This document shows, piece after piece, positions 1 through 10,191 of a stretch of 64,000 nucleotides of DNA. Origin of the DNA: Alphaproteobacteria bacterium HT1-32 (lineage in GTDB: Bacteria > Pseudomonadota > Alphaproteobacteria > Rhodospirillales > HT1-32); NCBI GenBank assembly GCA_009649675.1, contig WJPL01000001.1, positions 1-64,000 on the forward strand, read 5' to 3'. The translations under genes and the position numbers were made by a program. The notes below the pieces were generated by a model. It was not told the origin of the DNA. It saw nothing but the letters and a program-made list of their open reading frames with translations, and did no database searches. Every line of letters begins with the position of its first letter. Within the stretch, counting starts at the first letter, position 1.

Positions 1-1653
1 GTCGCCAGAGGCTGAGAGGGATTCCTTCGTGTCGTCCGTACCGTCAGCCAGATCATCTTCATCCAGCGTGACTGTGTCAGCGACTGTCGGTGTCGCAACT
101 TCAGCCGCTTCCGGAACGTCATCCACAACTGTGACATTGAAGCTGGTTGTTGCTTCATCGCCATCGCCGTCTTCAATATTAAGAGAGAAAGGCAGAGAAA
201 GAGAGTTCTCGCCGCCGGCATTACCATGGTCCAAAGGCCCTTCGAGAGTGAAGGTATACTGGGTGCCGTCATTGCTGAGATCGACTGTGAACACCGGGTT
301 CCCGGCAGCTGTCGCAACAATGGTCTGACCACCATTTTCGATGGAATAATCGATCTGATCGCCACCGGACGTCAGCCCCAGAGCTTCCAGGTCAGAGACA
401 TCGATAAAGCTGACCTGCGCCAGCTCCGCATCAGCACCAAAGTCGATATTCAGGTTACCCGTGACAGAAACAGGTTCTTTCGTCGCGTCGGTACCGCTGG
501 CAAGGTCATCTTCATCAACAGAAATCGCATCCGGATTGGCGACCGGCACGTCATCGATAACGCCAACAGAGAAGCTGTCCGTTGATATCTGTCCTTCGGC
601 GTTCTGGACCTCGAAATCAAACGGGAAGCTCTGGATATTCTCACCATCGCCGAATTCATGATCGACGTTGCCCTGAAGAGTGAAGGTGTAGGAATAAGTC
701 CCGTCCCCGTTCACATTCAGGGTAATACTGAAAACCGGATCACCATCAGACGTCGCGGTCACTGTCCGGTTCGTACCATCCAGTTCATATTCGATGGACT
801 CACCATTCGAGGTCAGACCCAGCGAATCGAGATTATCCGGAGTATCCGCAGTAAAGCGCAAATCACCGAATGCCACACCACCGAGATCAATGGTGATCGG
901 CTGCGTAACTGAGAGCGATTCCTTGTCGTCGTCCGTTCCGAACAGCAGATCATCTTCATCGACAACAGCATCCACGACATCAAGAGATGGTGCAGGCGGC
1001 GGAGGGGGTGGCGGAGGCGGTGGAAGCGTATCGTCGGGGATAAAGAAGAACGGCTGCGCAACAGGCCCACCACCGTCTTCTGAAGGATCTACACCCTCCG
1101 GATCATCAATCTCATCTTCAACGACCTCTCCACCTTCAACCGGGCGTACCGGGCGCTCAATTTCGTTATCAAAAGTAAAGAAAAGCGGGTCTACGTCTTC
1201 GGGCGGACGGACTTCATTGGTAACCGTAAAGTCATTCAGGTCGAGATCGGGTAGCGGATTGCCCTGCGGGTCAAAGGGATCCGGCTCTACGAAAACACCG
1301 GGAGCTGGCGGGGATTCTTCCGGGACAAGGCCGCCGATCACCTGATCGGTGGTCTGCTGACTGCCCATATTGATATTGGACAGCCCCTGAAGATCTTCCA
1401 GGTCTGTATCATTGCCGGCACCCGGGCGCTCAACAGCATCAAGATCAGCAGAGTCGGTTTCCTGCAGAACCGTGAGATCATCAAGATCCTCACGGGCCTC
1501 TTCCTCCTCTTCCTCCTCGTCGTCATCGACGGGAGAGGTCTGCGGCTGCTCACCGCCGGCAGCAGCTTGCTGCGGATTGTCCTCAGGACCAGCCTGCTGT
1601 TCCTGATTTTCGTCTTCCGGGAGTTCGTCTTCCGGACGCTGTTCGTCAGCCAT
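1..1653 (-). CDS. Large repetitive type-I-secreted adhesin-like protein (N-terminal part; runs off the left edge)
   Basis: The reading frame is open from an ATG at 1653 to the window edge (551 codons, no stop), so the C-terminus and any secretion signal are missing. Residues 1-210 form an acidic, low-complexity leader with a run of glutamates near residue 48. A stretch of nine prolines near residue 210 looks like a hinge. After it come repeats of about 150 residues, each opening with a DEDDL...GTDD/A-KE block and closing with a (V/I)DDVP motif. The DEDDL codons recur 444 and 453 bases apart. This matches the T1SS-143 repeat type of giant RTX-like adhesins, which are exported by type I secretion and act at the cell surface. 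Function as an adhesin is inferred from the family. There is no N-terminal Sec signal, as expected for type I export. Confidence 0.8.
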   Translation of the reverse strand, partial: MADEQRPEDELPEDENQEQQAGPEDNPQQAAAGGEQPQTSPVDDDEEEEEEEAREDLDDLTVLQETDSADLDAVERPGAGNDTDLEDLQGLSNINMGSQQTTDQVIGGLVPEESPPAPGVFVEPDPFDPQGNPLPDLDLNDFTVTNEVRPPEDVDPLFFTFDNEIERPVRPVEGGEVVEDEIDDPEGVDPSEDGGGPVAQPFFFIPDDTLPPPPPPPPPPAPSLDVVDAVVDEDDLLFGTDDDKESLSVTQPITIDLGGVAFGDLRFTADTPDNLDSLGLTSNGESIEYELDGTNRTVTATSDGDPVFSITLNVNGDGTYSYTFTLQGNVDHEFGDGENIQSFPFDFEVQNAEGQISTDSFSVGVIDDVPVANPDAISVDEDDLASGTDATKEPVSVTGNLNIDFGADAELAQVSFIDVSDLEALGLTSGGDQIDYSIENGGQTIVATAAGNPVFTVDLSNDGTQYTFTLEGPLDHGNAGGENSLSLPFSLNIEDGDGDEATTSFNVTVVDDVPEAAEVATPTVADTVTLDEDDLADGTDDTKESLSASGD

Positions 1654-1926
1654 GTGATTCGACCCTGTACTGTTGTGGACCGAACCTGACCCGGTTGCGA
1701 TCCGCCTACCCAAAAATGATGTATTCCCACTCAGTCAATATGAAACGCCCATAGCGCCATATCTGTGACGGAAATCACTCCATTAGACGATAAAGTAGGG
1801 GACAGGCAGCACGCACAGAAACAAAATCCGCACAACTACCAAAACAGGGGGATCTAATTATTCGAAAATCCGGAAAATCCGGACTAAGGAGCCGCATTGA
1901 CCCTATATAGGATTATTTATATATTC

Positions 1927-2775
1927 TTATATTGTGTTTTTATCTGATGCAGACGGATTGCCCGGGATGCTGGCCTCGGTCTCTTCGGAATCATCATCGA
2001 TGGCATCATCATCGTCCGGAATGCCACCTTGTTCTGATTGTCTCTGGCGCTTGCGATAGGTCCGGATAGCAACCGGTATACTGATCAGATAGCCCGTCAG
2101 GAAAAGGGCGAGCGTTGCCCAGGGCGTATTGACGAGAAAGGCCGCGAACAGACCCACTCCCAGCAAAAACGGCAGCACAAACCGTGCGGGGATGCGCCCC
2201 TTCTTGAAAGCAAAGGTCGGAACCTTGCTTACCATAAGAATGGAAACGCCTGCGAGAAACAGCGTCACAAATGCCGGATGGGAAAACAGGGCCGCATCCG
2301 TCACAAAGGACATTACCAGCGGCAGAAGAACCAGCCCTGCCGCCATTGGCGCCGGGACACCGACAAAGAAATTTTCAGCCCATTTAGGCGGCGCAGCATC
2401 CAGTGCCGTGTTGAAGCGCGCCAGCCGAAGCGCACAGCAGACAGCATACAACATGACAGGCCCCCAGCCGAACGGATCAGCCGATTGCATGGTCCAGAAA
2501 TACAGCACCATCGCCGGCGCAACCCCGAAACTGACGACATCAGAGAGAGAGTCCAGTTCTGCACCGAATTTACTGGAGCTTTTAAGCAGCCGCGCCATAC
2601 GACCATCGAGACCGTCAAAGACGGCAGCCAGCGCCACCGCGAAAGCAGCCGCTTCCCATTGCGCCTGCTGGGCAAAACGAATCGCCGTCAGCCCTGCACA
2701 AAGCGCCGCAACGGTAAGCATATTCGGGATCAGCACATTGATCGACATCCCCCGTAATGGGCGGCGGCCAGTCAT
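1927..2775 (-). CDS. pssA: CDP-diacylglycerol--serine O-phosphatidyltransferase
   Basis: PssA makes phosphatidylserine from CDP-diacylglycerol and serine in the inner membrane, the first step to phosphatidylethanolamine. The 282-residue protein has the complete CDP-alcohol phosphatidyltransferase signature, with D57, G58, A61, R62, G71, D75 and D79 at the expected spacing, followed by several hydrophobic helices. The C-terminal tail is acidic and low in complexity. The gene begins one base after the stop of psd, so the two are surely cotranscribed and form the classic PS synthase-PS decarboxylase pair. Length and membrane layout fit the integral-membrane type II family. Confidence 0.95.
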   Translation of the reverse strand: MTGRRPLRGMSINVLIPNMLTVAALCAGLTAIRFAQQAQWEAAAFAVALAAVFDGLDGRMARLLKSSSKFGAELDSLSDVVSFGVAPAMVLYFWTMQSADPFGWGPVMLYAVCCALRLARFNTALDAAPPKWAENFFVGVPAPMAAGLVLLPLVMSFVTDAALFSHPAFVTLFLAGVSILMVSKVPTFAFKKGRIPARFVLPFLLGVGLFAAFLVNTPWATLALFLTGYLISIPVAIRTYRKRQRQSEQGGIPDDDDAIDDDSEETEASIPGNPSASDKNTI

Positions 2776-2776
2776 C

Positions 2777-3472
2777 TTACCGAACCTCGGCGGAGCGCTG
2801 CTTCTCGCGCGATTTCAGATCCGCGAGCACCGTTTCGCCTGCAATCGCACGCTGCCCGACGGACACCAGCGGGTTCACACCCTTCGGCAGATAGACATCA
2901 ACGCGACTGCCAAAACGGATCATGCCAATCCGCTGACCGGTCACAACCCGCTGATTGTCCTCAAGATCACAAAGGATACGTCGTGCGACCAGACCCGCAA
3001 TCTGCACGAAAGCCACTTCCTTACCGGAATCGGTCTCAAGCAGAATCGACTGCCGTTCGTTATCTTCACTGGCCTTGTCGAAAGAAGCGTTCAGGAAGGC
3101 ACCCGGACGGTAGGCAAGACGTTTGACCACACCTTCAACCGGGGCACGGTTCACATGAACATCAAAGACATTCATGAAAACGGCAACACGTGTCAGCGCC
3201 TCATTACCCATATCCAGCTCAGGCGGCGGAGAAGCAGCAACAATGGACTGCACAACCCCGTCAGCCGGGCTGATCACCAGACCATCACGGTCCGGCGTAT
3301 ACCGGTCCGGATCACGGAAAAAATAGATGCACCATACTGTGAGAACGAGACCAAGCCATCCAAGGGGCTCCCAGACAAGTCCTCCAAGGAGCACAGAGAC
3401 AATCGCGAAGAGCACGACAAACGGCCAGCCCTCGCGATTGATGGGCACCAGTACAGACTTGATCGTATCCAT
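2777..3472 (-). CDS. psd: Phosphatidylserine decarboxylase proenzyme (short form)
   Basis: This enzyme converts phosphatidylserine to phosphatidylethanolamine. The protein is 231 residues long, typical of the short proteobacterial type. It has N-terminal membrane helices, a 'SPADG' segment, a conserved FDVHVNR block, and near the C-terminus a RFGSRVD segment. Family members self-cleave at such a Gly-Ser to create the pyruvoyl group. A clear ribosome site (GAGGAAA) precedes the ATG at 3472. It is upstream of and tightly coupled to pssA, so both steps of PE synthesis come from one transcript. Confidence 0.94.
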   Translation of the reverse strand: MDTIKSVLVPINREGWPFVVLFAIVSVLLGGLVWEPLGWLGLVLTVWCIYFFRDPDRYTPDRDGLVISPADGVVQSIVAASPPPELDMGNEALTRVAVFMNVFDVHVNRAPVEGVVKRLAYRPGAFLNASFDKASEDNERQSILLETDSGKEVAFVQIAGLVARRILCDLEDNQRVVTGQRIGMIRFGSRVDVYLPKGVNPLVSVGQRAIAGETVLADLKSREKQRSAEVR

Positions 3473-3504
3473 GATATTTCCTCGATTTTCGAATCAGTTA
3501 ATCA

Positions 3505-3522
3505 ACACCATTCAGATGGTGT
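3505..3522 (-). terminator. Possible terminator after the LysM gene
   Basis: A perfect 7-bp stem, ACACCAT paired with ATGGTGT around a TCAG loop, lies just beyond the stop of the minus-strand LysM gene and before psd. The following T-tract is poor, so termination may be partial. Confidence 0.4.
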
Positions 3523-3536
3523 GAAATGTTTCAGCG

Positions 3537-4751
3537 TCAATTTGCCGCAGGCAGCGTAAATATCTGACCCGGATAAATCAGATCGGGATCACCGATCTGA
3601 TCATCGTTCGCCCGGAATATATCGACAAAGCTAAAACCGGAACCATAAGTGCGCCGGGCTATCCGCCAGAGACTGTTACCCGGCTGGACAATAACGAACG
3701 AACCCTCGGGAAGGTTCGAAATTGGTTCTGCCCGGGCAAAGGGTATCTCCAAGCGGGAGCGCACACTACCTCCATCCGCGACCTGGTCAACGCGAAGTTT
3801 GTACGTTCCCGGCGGAATAGGCTGCGCCGGGGTTACCGCCCACTGACCATCACTTTGCCCCTCGGATGCGCCGACAAACTTATTGTCGAGATACAGTTGT
3901 ACGCGGGCGCCTTCCGGTGCCTGCCCCTGAATGTTCAGTTCACCCTTGTCATTGTAATCAATCGAATCGAGTGAAAGTTCCCCAGACCGGACACCTTCTT
4001 TAGGTCCCTGCAGAATTTTCGCCTGTCGGCCAGCTTCCCGGGACAACTCGACAACGACAGGATTTTGTCCTGTCGACTGGCTCTTCGCCACGACACCCTC
4101 ATTCCCGACACCGGGCCCCGTCGCATCGCCTGCCGTCGTTCCTGTTCCTGACGACAGGGACGCCTGATCCTGCGGCACGACAACGACGCCGGAGCCTCCC
4201 GCCCCGACCGACGAATCCGATGGTCCGGGAATCGACATGACGACAACCGTTTCTGAATCCTTGCGCTCACCATCAGCGGTTGTTGCCGACAGGGATAACT
4301 GACGATTACCCGGCGCCAGCGGCTTGTCAGGTACAAAGACCCACTCACCACGCTGATCGGCCGTTACCTTGCCGATAACCTTGTCATCTTCCCGAATCTC
4401 AACCGAAGCACCCGGCGCGGCGCGGCCGGCCATAACAGCATCGCCTTTCGGATTGACCCGCACGATATCATAACTGGGCGACGGAGAGGTCTGCGTCGTC
4501 CCGGGCCCTGCATCGTCAGGTTTTGGTGTATCACCGCCGGCAGTCTTACCCGGCTTTGCGCCCGTGGCATTCTGTTCTGTCCCGGAAGACGGAGAAACAG
4601 CCGTCGCAGACGGCGCCGAAGCAGCAGTTTCAGACTGAGCACCATCAACAGGCGCATCTGCGACATCCGTTCCGGTCTCCCGAAAGTTGAGCAGCAGGGC
4701 GACGATAATCGCAACAAGTCCAATGACAGCCAGATAGATCGTAGGACGCAA
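3537..4751 (-). CDS. Membrane-anchored Ig-like and LysM domain protein
   Basis: The 404-residue protein starts with one hydrophobic segment (residues 4-22), consistent with an inner-membrane anchor and a periplasmic body. A long Pro/Ala/Thr/Ser-rich linker follows (about 30-110). Two beta-rich Ig-like segments (about 115-185 and 250-345) have the G-x-A-P-G-A-x-V-E/Q pattern. A C-terminal LysM domain spans about 353-402 (sequence IVQPGNSLWRIARR...YPGQIFTLP). LysM domains bind peptidoglycan, so a wall-associated role is likely; no catalytic domain is seen. Proteins of this layout are common in alphaproteobacteria and lack a firm function. It is divergent from the cytochrome b561 gene. Confidence 0.8.
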   Translation of the reverse strand: MRPTIYLAVIGLVAIIVALLLNFRETGTDVADAPVDGAQSETAASAPSATAVSPSSGTEQNATGAKPGKTAGGDTPKPDDAGPGTTQTSPSPSYDIVRVNPKGDAVMAGRAAPGASVEIREDDKVIGKVTADQRGEWVFVPDKPLAPGNRQLSLSATTADGERKDSETVVVMSIPGPSDSSVGAGGSGVVVVPQDQASLSSGTGTTAGDATGPGVGNEGVVAKSQSTGQNPVVVELSREAGRQAKILQGPKEGVRSGELSLDSIDYNDKGELNIQGQAPEGARVQLYLDNKFVGASEGQSDGQWAVTPAQPIPPGTYKLRVDQVADGGSVRSRLEIPFARAEPISNLPEGSFVIVQPGNSLWRIARRTYGSGFSFVDIFRANDDQIGDPDLIYPGQIFTLPAAN

Positions 4752-4910
4752 GGCCCGAACTCCGCCAGATGAGTGTGGTCAGAGACTACAGGCTTGATCG
4801 GAAGCGCGCAAATTCTGACGCACTTCTCTCGGTTGTGAGGCCTGAGACATACGGTATTCTACTCCTGTAACTGAGAAACCGGACATCAGAACCGCAACGG
4901 GCAGAGGCGA

Positions 4911-5570
4911 ATGAACACAAAACAAACATCCCCCGTCTGGGATTTCCCGACCCGGCTGTTCCACTGGCTGCTGGCTGCTCTCGTCGCCTTCTCATGGTAC
5001 AGTGCAGAGTTCAGCGACTCACTGGATGCACGGGACTGGCATGCCTACAGCGGCTACGCCATTCTCGGGCTGGTCATTTTCCGGATTATCTGGGGTTTTA
5101 TTGGCGGCCGATATGCCCGGTTCCGTACTTTCCTGCGTGGCCCCGGGGCAATTGCTGACTATCTGCGGGGACGCACGACATCCAGAGGACATAACCCGCT
5201 CGGCGCATTGTCCGTCATCGGCCTGCTTGTGCTGTTGCTGATACAGACGGTGACCGGCCTGATGTCGAATGACGATATTTTGTTTGAAGGTCCCCTGTTC
5301 CATCTTGTGGACAAGGAAACCAGTGACCTTATGACCACTGTCCATCATTACAGCTGGTCCGTTCTGCAGATCCTGATCGTCGTGCATCTGGTCGCCGTTC
5401 TGGCTTATTTAATCGTCAAACGCGACAACCTGATCCTGCCGATGATCACCGGTAAAAAGGCTGGCGAGAATTCGGCTGACGGACCTCCCGTTATCATGTC
5501 GTTTCATCGCGCCGTTGCTGCTGTATTGGTTGCCGCAGCCATCACATGGCTGATCATTGGCTATTTGTAA
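4911..5570 (+). CDS. Cytochrome b561 / cytochrome b-type membrane protein
   Basis: The protein has 219 residues and four core transmembrane helices plus a C-terminal one. Histidines near the helix ends (in RLFHWLL, DWHAYSGY and the VHHYSW/VVHL segments) fit di-heme ligation as in the cytochrome b561/Ni-Fe hydrogenase b-subunit family. Such proteins move electrons across or within the inner membrane, often to a periplasmic partner. No c-type cytochrome or oxidoreductase is adjacent, so the partner is unknown. A purine-rich ribosome site (GCAGAGGCG) precedes the ATG. The gene is 13 bases upstream of the LOG-family gene and probably cotranscribed. Confidence 0.82.
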   Translation: MNTKQTSPVWDFPTRLFHWLLAALVAFSWYSAEFSDSLDARDWHAYSGYAILGLVIFRIIWGFIGGRYARFRTFLRGPGAIADYLRGRTTSRGHNPLGALSVIGLLVLLLIQTVTGLMSNDDILFEGPLFHLVDKETSDLMTTVHHYSWSVLQILIVVHLVAVLAYLIVKRDNLILPMITGKKAGENSADGPPVIMSFHRAVAAVLVAAAITWLIIGYL

Positions 5571-5583
5571 GTAAGGATTTCTG

Positions 5584-6165
5584 ATGCCCGATATTAAATC
5601 CATCTGTGTTTTCTGTGGTGCACGGACCGGCAATAAACCTGTCTGGAAAGAAGCGGCAAGCGAACTTGGCAAGGCAATGGCAGAGCGGGGCATCACCCTG
5701 GTCTATGGCGGTGGCCGGATCGGTATCATGGGTGAAATCGCCCAGCATGCGCAGGAAAACGGCGGGCAGGTTGTCGGCATCATTCCGGACTTTCTCGAAA
5801 AAGCCGAGGTTGGCAACCAGAGCTGCGACGAACTGATCGTCGTCAACAGCATGCACGAACGCAAACAGCTGATGACCGAGCGTTCCGACGCATTTGTTGT
5901 CATGCCCGGGGGTATCGGCAGCCTTGAAGAGTTTTTTGAGGTTCTCACCTGGCGCACTCTCAAACTTCACGACAAACCCATTATCGTCGTCGATATAGAC
6001 GGCTGCTGGAGCCCCCTCGCCGCCCTGATCGACTCACTCATCAAAGACGGGTTCGCCGGTGCAGAAACCCGGCAGGCGATGGAAATCGTCACCTCCGTCG
6101 ACGGCCTTCTGGACTGCCTTGAAAAAGCGTCTTCCAGCAAAGCTTTTGATGCCGGGAAAACCTGA
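5584..6165 (+). CDS. LOG family protein (TIGR00730; nucleoside 5'-monophosphate phosphoribohydrolase-like)
   Basis: The 193-residue protein carries the family hallmarks: the N-terminal FCGAR segment, a YGGGRIGIMG nucleotide-binding loop, and the PGGIGSLEEFFE motif with the catalytic Glu. Characterised LOG proteins cleave the N-glycosidic bond of cytokinin or AMP-type nucleotides. The true bacterial substrate is often unclear, and the old 'lysine decarboxylase' label is wrong. Its last 17 bases overlap the start of the next gene. Confidence 0.9.
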   Translation: MPDIKSICVFCGARTGNKPVWKEAASELGKAMAERGITLVYGGGRIGIMGEIAQHAQENGGQVVGIIPDFLEKAEVGNQSCDELIVVNSMHERKQLMTERSDAFVVMPGGIGSLEEFFEVLTWRTLKLHDKPIIVVDIDGCWSPLAALIDSLIKDGFAGAETRQAMEIVTSVDGLLDCLEKASSSKAFDAGKT

Positions 6166-7405
6166 CATCCGGACCAGCACACAGCGCGGATCACGATTGG
6201 CGGCACTGACTGCCGTGCCTGCAATCTGTGCCGGATACTGGTGGTATCTGGCCTCTGGCACGGATATCGACCTCTACGAATATTCAAAGTCGCTGGCGAG
6301 TTACGACTACCGGCAGCATCTTGGCCTCAGCAAACGGTTCCTGCTGCAGTATGGGCATATGGCCTTCCTGTTCAGCCTGCTGGTCTGCACAAAATACATT
6401 TTTACCGGTAGCTGGTTTTCGCAACGTCACTCCGCACTGATTTCAGTTGCCGCTGCCTATACTGTTCCTGTCTTCATCTTTCACTTCCCCTTCCTGTATG
6501 TCATTGCGGCCATCATCCGGCATGATCCGGCCAGCAATTTCAGCCAGACTCTGCTGCTGGGACTGACGACTGCCGCCAGTATTGCGGCCGGCAAGGCCTG
6601 CCTCTTACTGAAGCCCCGCTTTGACCGGGTAAAACGCTGCTATCTCGATCGCATCAACCTGCGAAACAATCCCGGGGCACCTGATTCAGGTTCCGCCATT
6701 CGCGACGATGCGATGATGATGGCAGCAACCCAGAGCGACATGATGAACATCGTCAAGGTTCTTGCGATGTCCACCATCCTGCTTGGCCATTTCAGTTTTG
6801 ATGTCTTCTCGACCTGGGAAATGCCCGGATTTGACGGCAATGCCCCACGCTTTGCAGTCCCCGCCTTTTTCATGATCTCCGGATATTTTGCGATGCTGTC
6901 GGTGGACCGGACTGTTGGCAATATCACCAAGGTCATTCTGAAACGCTATTGGAGCCTGGTATATCTGGTCGTCCCGATGCTGCTGCTGACCCCCGTACTC
7001 GACGCAATCGGCTTCAGCCTTGATCCTGCTCTTTATGATCGTGTGGTCTATTTTGATATCGGGAAGGAACGCCTGCCCGCCCTGCTCTCGGGCAGTGATG
7101 CCCTCTGGCGTATCCCGTTCACCTGGATAACCTCACTGCTGTATCTGAATGAAATATGGCTGTTCAATCTGGCTGGTGTGAATCCGCTGCTCGGTGGCGT
7201 CCATAGTTTTTCAAACGAAGCCTTCTGGTTTCTGTGCTATCTGATGCCGTTCCAGCTGATCCTGATTATCGCCCGGCTGGCCTCTGGCTGGCGCCGATGG
7301 GCGGGGCTGATAATGGTTGCGGTGGTCTGTGGTCCGCCCCTGCTTTTGCTCGCACCATTGTTCTTCTCGGGCTGCCTTGCCTATCTCATTCATAAACACT
7401 GGTAG
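6149..7405 (+). CDS. Acyltransferase-3-like membrane protein with apparently permuted halves
   Basis: I place the start at ATG 6149, overlapping the LOG gene by 17 bases; an in-frame ATG at 6059 would lie deep inside LOG. The 418-residue product is strongly hydrophobic. Residues about 65-165 resemble the C-terminal end of acyltransferase family 3 (a late helix with the FHFPF motif at 111-115, then a terminal helix and a basic tail). Residues about 199-418 resemble the family's N-terminal part: first helix with LLGHF (His214, where the catalytic His normally lies near residue 20-30), then [11 protein letters not shown]. The protein stops where a normal member would continue into the segment found here at the N-terminus. 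Activity is unknown; O-acylation of a glycan would be the family expectation. Confidence 0.6.
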   Translation: MPGKPDIRTSTQRGSRLAALTAVPAICAGYWWYLASGTDIDLYEYSKSLASYDYRQHLGLSKRFLLQYGHMAFLFSLLVCTKYIFTGSWFSQRHSALISVAAAYTVPVFIFHFPFLYVIAAIIRHDPASNFSQTLLLGLTTAASIAAGKACLLLKPRFDRVKRCYLDRINLRNNPGAPDSGSAIRDDAMMMAATQSDMMNIVKVLAMSTILLGHFSFDVFSTWEMPGFDGNAPRFAVPAFFMISGYFAMLSVDRTVGNITKVILKRYWSLVYLVVPMLLLTPVLDAIGFSLDPALYDRVVYFDIGKERLPALLSGSDALWRIPFTWITSLLYLNEIWLFNLAGVNPLLGGVHSFSNEAFWFLCYLMPFQLILIIARLASGWRRWAGLIMVAVVCGPPLLLLAPLFFSGCLAYLIHKHW

Positions 7406-7524
7406 GCGCAGTTGCGGAACCGGTTGCGGTTGGGTATGTTCCGCCCCGCCGACGCGGTGGTGGGCACACCCCTGCGCGCCGGATTCTTTTCCTTATCCTA
7501 ACCAGCATTTTGGAGACTGAATTC

Positions 7525-8739
7525 ATGGGCAAGATAGCGGTCAAGACTCCGGTCGTCGAACTCGACGGCGACGAGATGACCCGGATTATCTGGCAGTTCA
7601 TCAAAGAAAAACTGATCCTGCCATATCTGGATATCGACCTTAAATACTACGATCTGGGCGTTGAGCATCGTGATGCGACAGACGATCAGGTTACGATCGA
7701 TTCGGCTAATGCCATCAAGGAATATGGCGTCGGCGTCAAATGCGCGACCATCACCCCGGATGAAGGTCGTGTTGAAGAATTCGGCCTGAAGAAAATGTGG
7801 CGGTCACCGAACGGTACGATCCGCAACATTCTCGGCGGTACGATTTTCCGTCAGCCGATCGTTATTTCGAATGTCCCGCGTCTGGTACCGGGCTGGACCC
7901 AGCCGATCGTCATCGGCCGTCACGCCTTTGGTGACCAGTATCGCGCCACGGATATGAAGTTCGGTTCAGCCGGACGCCTGATCATGCGTTTTGAACCGGA
8001 TGACGGTTCCGACGCGATCGAGCATGAAGTGTTCAAGGCTGAAGAGCCCGGCATTGCCATGACCATGTACAACCTTGATGAATCCATTCGTGGCTTCGCC
8101 CGGGCCTGCATGAACTACGGCCTGAATCTCGGCTGGCCGGTCTATCTCTCGACCAAGAACACCATCCTGAAGACCTATGACGGTCGCTTCATGGACCTGT
8201 TCGAGGAAGTTTATCAGACCGAGTTCAAGGAAGCCTTCGCTGAAAAAGGCATCACCTACGAACATCGCCTGATTGACGACATGGTTGCCTGCGCCATGAA
8301 ATGGAGCGGCGGTTATGTCTGGGCCTGCAAGAACTATGACGGCGACGTACAGTCCGACACGGTTGCACAGGGCTTTGGTTCACTTGGCCTGATGACATCC
8401 GTTCTGATGACCCCGGACGGGAAGACCGTCGAAGCTGAAGCTGCACATGGCACGGTGACCCGTCACTATCGCCAGCACCAGCAGGGCAAGGAAACCTCGA
8501 CCAATCCGATTGCGTCGATCTTTGCCTGGACACGCGGCCTTGCCCATCGGGGTAACTTCGACAACACCCCTGACGTGGTGAAGTTTGCAGAAACCCTGGA
8601 AGATGTCTGCATCAAGACGGTGGAAGCCGGCTTCATGACCAAGGACCTCGCGCTGCTGATCGGCGAGAAAACTCCCTGGCTGACAACCCAGCAGTTCCTC
8701 GACAAGATCGACAGCGGCCTGAAAGCCCGCATGGGCTGA
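7525..8739 (+). CDS. icd: NADP-dependent isocitrate dehydrogenase
   Basis: It converts isocitrate to 2-oxoglutarate in the TCA cycle. The 404-residue protein belongs to the short homodimeric type shared by alphaproteobacteria and eukaryotes (N-terminus with [12 protein letters not shown]; later [16 protein letters not shown] and [11 protein letters not shown]). The start is ATG 7525, with GGAG 10 bases upstream; an in-frame TTG at 7510 would put the ribosome site inside the gene. It is a stand-alone transcription unit ending in a strong terminator. Confidence 0.97.
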   Translation: MGKIAVKTPVVELDGDEMTRIIWQFIKEKLILPYLDIDLKYYDLGVEHRDATDDQVTIDSANAIKEYGVGVKCATITPDEGRVEEFGLKKMWRSPNGTIRNILGGTIFRQPIVISNVPRLVPGWTQPIVIGRHAFGDQYRATDMKFGSAGRLIMRFEPDDGSDAIEHEVFKAEEPGIAMTMYNLDESIRGFARACMNYGLNLGWPVYLSTKNTILKTYDGRFMDLFEEVYQTEFKEAFAEKGITYEHRLIDDMVACAMKWSGGYVWACKNYDGDVQSDTVAQGFGSLGLMTSVLMTPDGKTVEAEAAHGTVTRHYRQHQQGKETSTNPIASIFAWTRGLAHRGNFDNTPDVVKFAETLEDVCIKTVEAGFMTKDLALLIGEKTPWLTTQQFLDKIDSGLKARMG

Positions 8740-8760
8740 GCGGCTTCTGCGTAAGCAGTC

Positions 8761-8798
8761 AAAAAACGGCCCGCCCGGGAAACCCGGCGGGCCGTTTT
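8761..8798 (+). terminator. Intrinsic terminator of icd
   Basis: A long GC-rich inverted repeat (AACGGCCCGCC...GGCGGGCCGTT) with one bulge, flanked by A and T runs, lies 21 bases after the icd stop. The flanking tracts would let it work in both directions. Confidence 0.85.
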
Positions 8799-8842
8799 CA
8801 TATCTGCGTCAAAGGCAGCTTTCCGGAAACGTCAGAAACGCA

Positions 8843-8871
8843 AAAGGGCGCAGCCTGTGACTGCGCCCTTT
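8843..8871 (-). terminator. Intrinsic terminator of recA
   Basis: A perfect 11-bp stem (AAAGGGCGCAG with CTGCGCCCTTT) and a 7-base loop lie 21 bases past the recA stop. The T run after the stem on the minus strand is short but present. Confidence 0.8.
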
Positions 8872-8891
8872 CGTACATGATACTGAGCAGA

Positions 8892-9974
<1,083 letters not shown>

Positions 9975-10026
9975 AATCCGGTCTCCCTTATTTCATAGCG
10001 ATATCAGTGGCGCAATGCAGCCATAT

Positions 10027-10074
10027 GTACATGATTTGTTCTCACTGTAAACAGGCTTAGTTAACGCTTTGTTC
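10027..10074 (-). promoter_or_regulatory. Candidate LexA (SOS) sites upstream of recA
   Basis: The alphaproteobacterial LexA site is GTTC-N7-GTTC (or its complement). Two near matches occur 53-100 bases upstream of recA: GTAC-N7-GTTC at 10027-10041 and GTTA-N7-GTTC at 10060-10074, each with one mismatch in the eight conserved positions. No perfect site was found, so the assignment rests on position plus partial matches. Confidence 0.4.
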
Positions 10075-10167
10075 TAAAACATGTATTTGCACTATGTTTG
10101 GCTTATGTTCTCATGCAGAAAGAGGGAATCGACAAAGTCAGAACCTGAAACCGGGGGACAGAAGCCG

Positions 10168-10191
10168 CGGCTGATTCGGTATAATCAGCCG
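10168..10191 (-). terminator. Hairpin overlapping the cckA stop codon
   Basis: A perfect 9-bp stem, CGGCTGATT with AATCAGCCG around a 6-base loop. The cckA stop codon sits inside one arm. There is no clear T tract, so it may be a 3'-end stabiliser or a weak terminator. Confidence 0.45.

Noticed and set aside
1864-1881. Tandem GAAAATCCG repeat upstream of pssA's end
   Set aside because: Only two 9-base copies; too short to call a repeat element or array.
2129-3559. A 476-codon open frame on the plus strand
   Set aside because: It lies antisense to pssA and psd, both of which are unmistakable; its composition (Arg/His/Pro/Ser-rich, no motif) is that of a shadow frame.
6059-6148. An upstream ATG for the acyltransferase-like gene
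   Set aside because: It would overlap the LOG gene by over 100 bases, and the added residues look like a shadow of LOG.
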